DNA from: Psychrobacter sp. APC 3426
GTDB taxonomy: Bacteria > Pseudomonadota > Gammaproteobacteria > Pseudomonadales > Moraxellaceae
Assembly (NCBI RefSeq): GCF_030408035.1
Contig: NZ_JASDCF010000001.1
Span: forward strand, 124,001 to 188,000
DNA length: 64,000 nt
Direction of reading: 5' to 3'
Under the pieces are notes generated by a model. That model ran no database searches, was not told the DNA's origin, and saw nothing but the letters and a program-made list of their open reading frames with translations. Positions within the stretch are counted from its first letter, which is position 1; every line of letters starts with the position of its first letter. The translations under genes and the position numbers were made by a program. Below, piece by piece: positions 63,234-64,000 of the stretch.

Positions 63234-64000
63234 TTAAACCAAACTATTCACCGCATCAACTACTGCTTCTGTAGTGATACCAAACTCTTTATACAAGTCC
63301 TCAGCAGGGGCAGATTCGCCATAAGTGGTCATGCCGATGACTTTACCATCGAGGCCAACGAACTTATACCAGTAGTCTACATGGGCGGCTTCAACTGCTA
63401 CGCGGGCGCGGATATTGGCAGGCAATACCGCTTCACGATAGCTAGCGTCTTGCTCAACGAAAATCTCTGCACATGGCATAGACACCACACGTACGCCAAC
63501 ACCGTTTGCGCTCAACGTTTCGTATGCTTCCATCGCTAGACCAACTTCTGAACCTGTGGCGATGATGATTGCTTTTAGCTCGCCTTGTTCCTTCGCTAGG
63601 ACATAACCACCTTTAATAATATTAGCGACTTGCTCGCTGTCACGTGCTTGATGCGGTAAGCTTTGACGGCTAAAGATAAGTGCAGATGGATTGTTTTCTG
63701 ACTTAATCGCTTCTACCCAAGCCGTAGCAGATTCGGTCGCATCACAAGGACGCCATGTACGTAGATTTGGTGTCGTGCGTAGGCTAGTCAATTGCTCAAC
63801 TGGCTGATGCGTTGGGCCATCTTCACCCAGACCGATAGAATCATGCGTGTAGACATGGATGATACGTTGCTTCATCAATGCACCCATACGCACGGCATTA
63901 CGCGCGTATTCCATGAACATCAGGAAGGTCGCCACGTAAGGGATAAAGCCGCCATGCAATGCGATACCATTGGCAATCGCGGTCATACCGAACTCGCGCA
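63234..64000 (-). CDS. tkt: Transketolase, 3' part, truncated by window edge
   Basis: The frame continues beyond the window (codons REFG precede the first visible Met at 63986). About 255 C-terminal residues are seen: the end of the pyrimidine-binding domain ([40 protein letters not shown] with the H/D substrate contacts) and the C-terminal domain ([20 protein letters not shown]). It exchanges two-carbon units between sugar phosphates in the pentose phosphate pathway with thiamine diphosphate. The catalytic start lies outside. Ends at a strong terminator. Confidence 0.96.
   Translation of the reverse strand, partial: REFGMTAIANGIALHGGFIPYVATFLMFMEYARNAVRMGALMKQRIIHVYTHDSIGLGEDGPTHQPVEQLTSLRTTPNLRTWRPCDATESATAWVEAIKSENNPSALIFSRQSLPHQARDSEQVANIIKGGYVLAKEQGELKAIIIATGSEVGLAMEAYETLSANGVGVRVVSMPCAEIFVEQDASYREAVLPANIRARVAVEAAHVDYWYKFVGLDGKVIGMTTYGESAPAEDLYKEFGITTEAVVDAVNSLV

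Noticed and set aside
62921-63274. 117-codon open frame on the plus strand
   Set aside because: It overlaps a convincing zinc-ribbon remnant on the other strand, a terminator and the tkt end; its composition is not protein-like.

Overview
The window looks like chromosomal DNA of a gammaproteobacterium of the family Moraxellaceae, most likely Psychrobacter. This is inferred from the moderate-to-low GC, AT-rich intergenic DNA, the betB-betA-betT osmoprotection cluster, the dpp-type transporter and the kinds of insertion sequence present. No rRNA is present to confirm it. Housekeeping and catabolic genes are interrupted by at least four zones of mobile or decaying DNA.

Layout. 1-1.85 kb: end of a heavy-metal-type sensor kinase and lgt. 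1.9-10.1 kb: an island with a complete IS982-family element, a three-gene minus-strand operon with two very large tyrosine-recombinase-like proteins plus a small unknown protein, and a graveyard with a Fic-family pseudogene. 10.2-11.9 kb: a UPF0114 membrane protein and a Ca2+/Na+ antiporter. 12.0-13.9 kb: a complete single-ORF IS1-family element, a CDF-like cation transporter and a broken inverted copy of one IS1 end. 14.0-22.1 kb: a redox and metal module. It comprises a VIT-type transporter, a ferric-reductase-like haem membrane protein, ApbE flavin transferase, a small membrane protein, a PepSY-like protein with a His/Asp-rich tail, a QseBC/PmrAB-like two-component system, a cytochrome b561 and a divergent ferric-reductase/FNR protein. 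CTTAAG-N5 direct repeats precede both minus-strand operons. 22.5-26.2 kb: a scrap zone with a serpin fragment, an IS256-family stub, an orphan type I-F CRISPR array and a small integrase/excisionase/repressor element beside tRNA-Val. 26.4-38.2 kb: mostly small catabolic and hypothetical genes. They include a frameshifted nitrilase, LysR, GST, an MDR reductase, a thioesterase, an EamA exporter, a fatty-acid-hydroxylase-type protein, an amine oxidase split by a TnpB-only IS200/IS605 element, a MITE and a saccharopine-dehydrogenase-like gene. 38.4-45.2 kb: betT, betA and betB for choline uptake and oxidation, then an SMR efflux pump with a TetR regulator. 45.9-47.6 kb: tRNA-Asn, a small RHH-like protein, a lipoprotein and tRNA-Ser. 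47.8-51.1 kb: GAPDH and a PIF1-like helicase. 51.3-56.4 kb: alcohol/aldehyde oxidation (ALDH, AdhP, DUF779, GMC dehydrogenase). 56.9-62.8 kb: a complete dipeptide/oligopeptide ABC transporter. 62.86-64 kb: a zinc-ribbon remnant and the 3' part of transketolase.

How genes work together. BetT imports choline, BetA and BetB oxidise it to glycine betaine. The SBP, two permeases and two ATPases form one peptide importer. The cytochrome, ferric-reductase-like and ApbE proteins, with the two-component system, plausibly form an envelope electron-transfer circuit, which is the best candidate here for an under-described system besides the recombinase trio. All names rest on reading the sequence; no database search was run.
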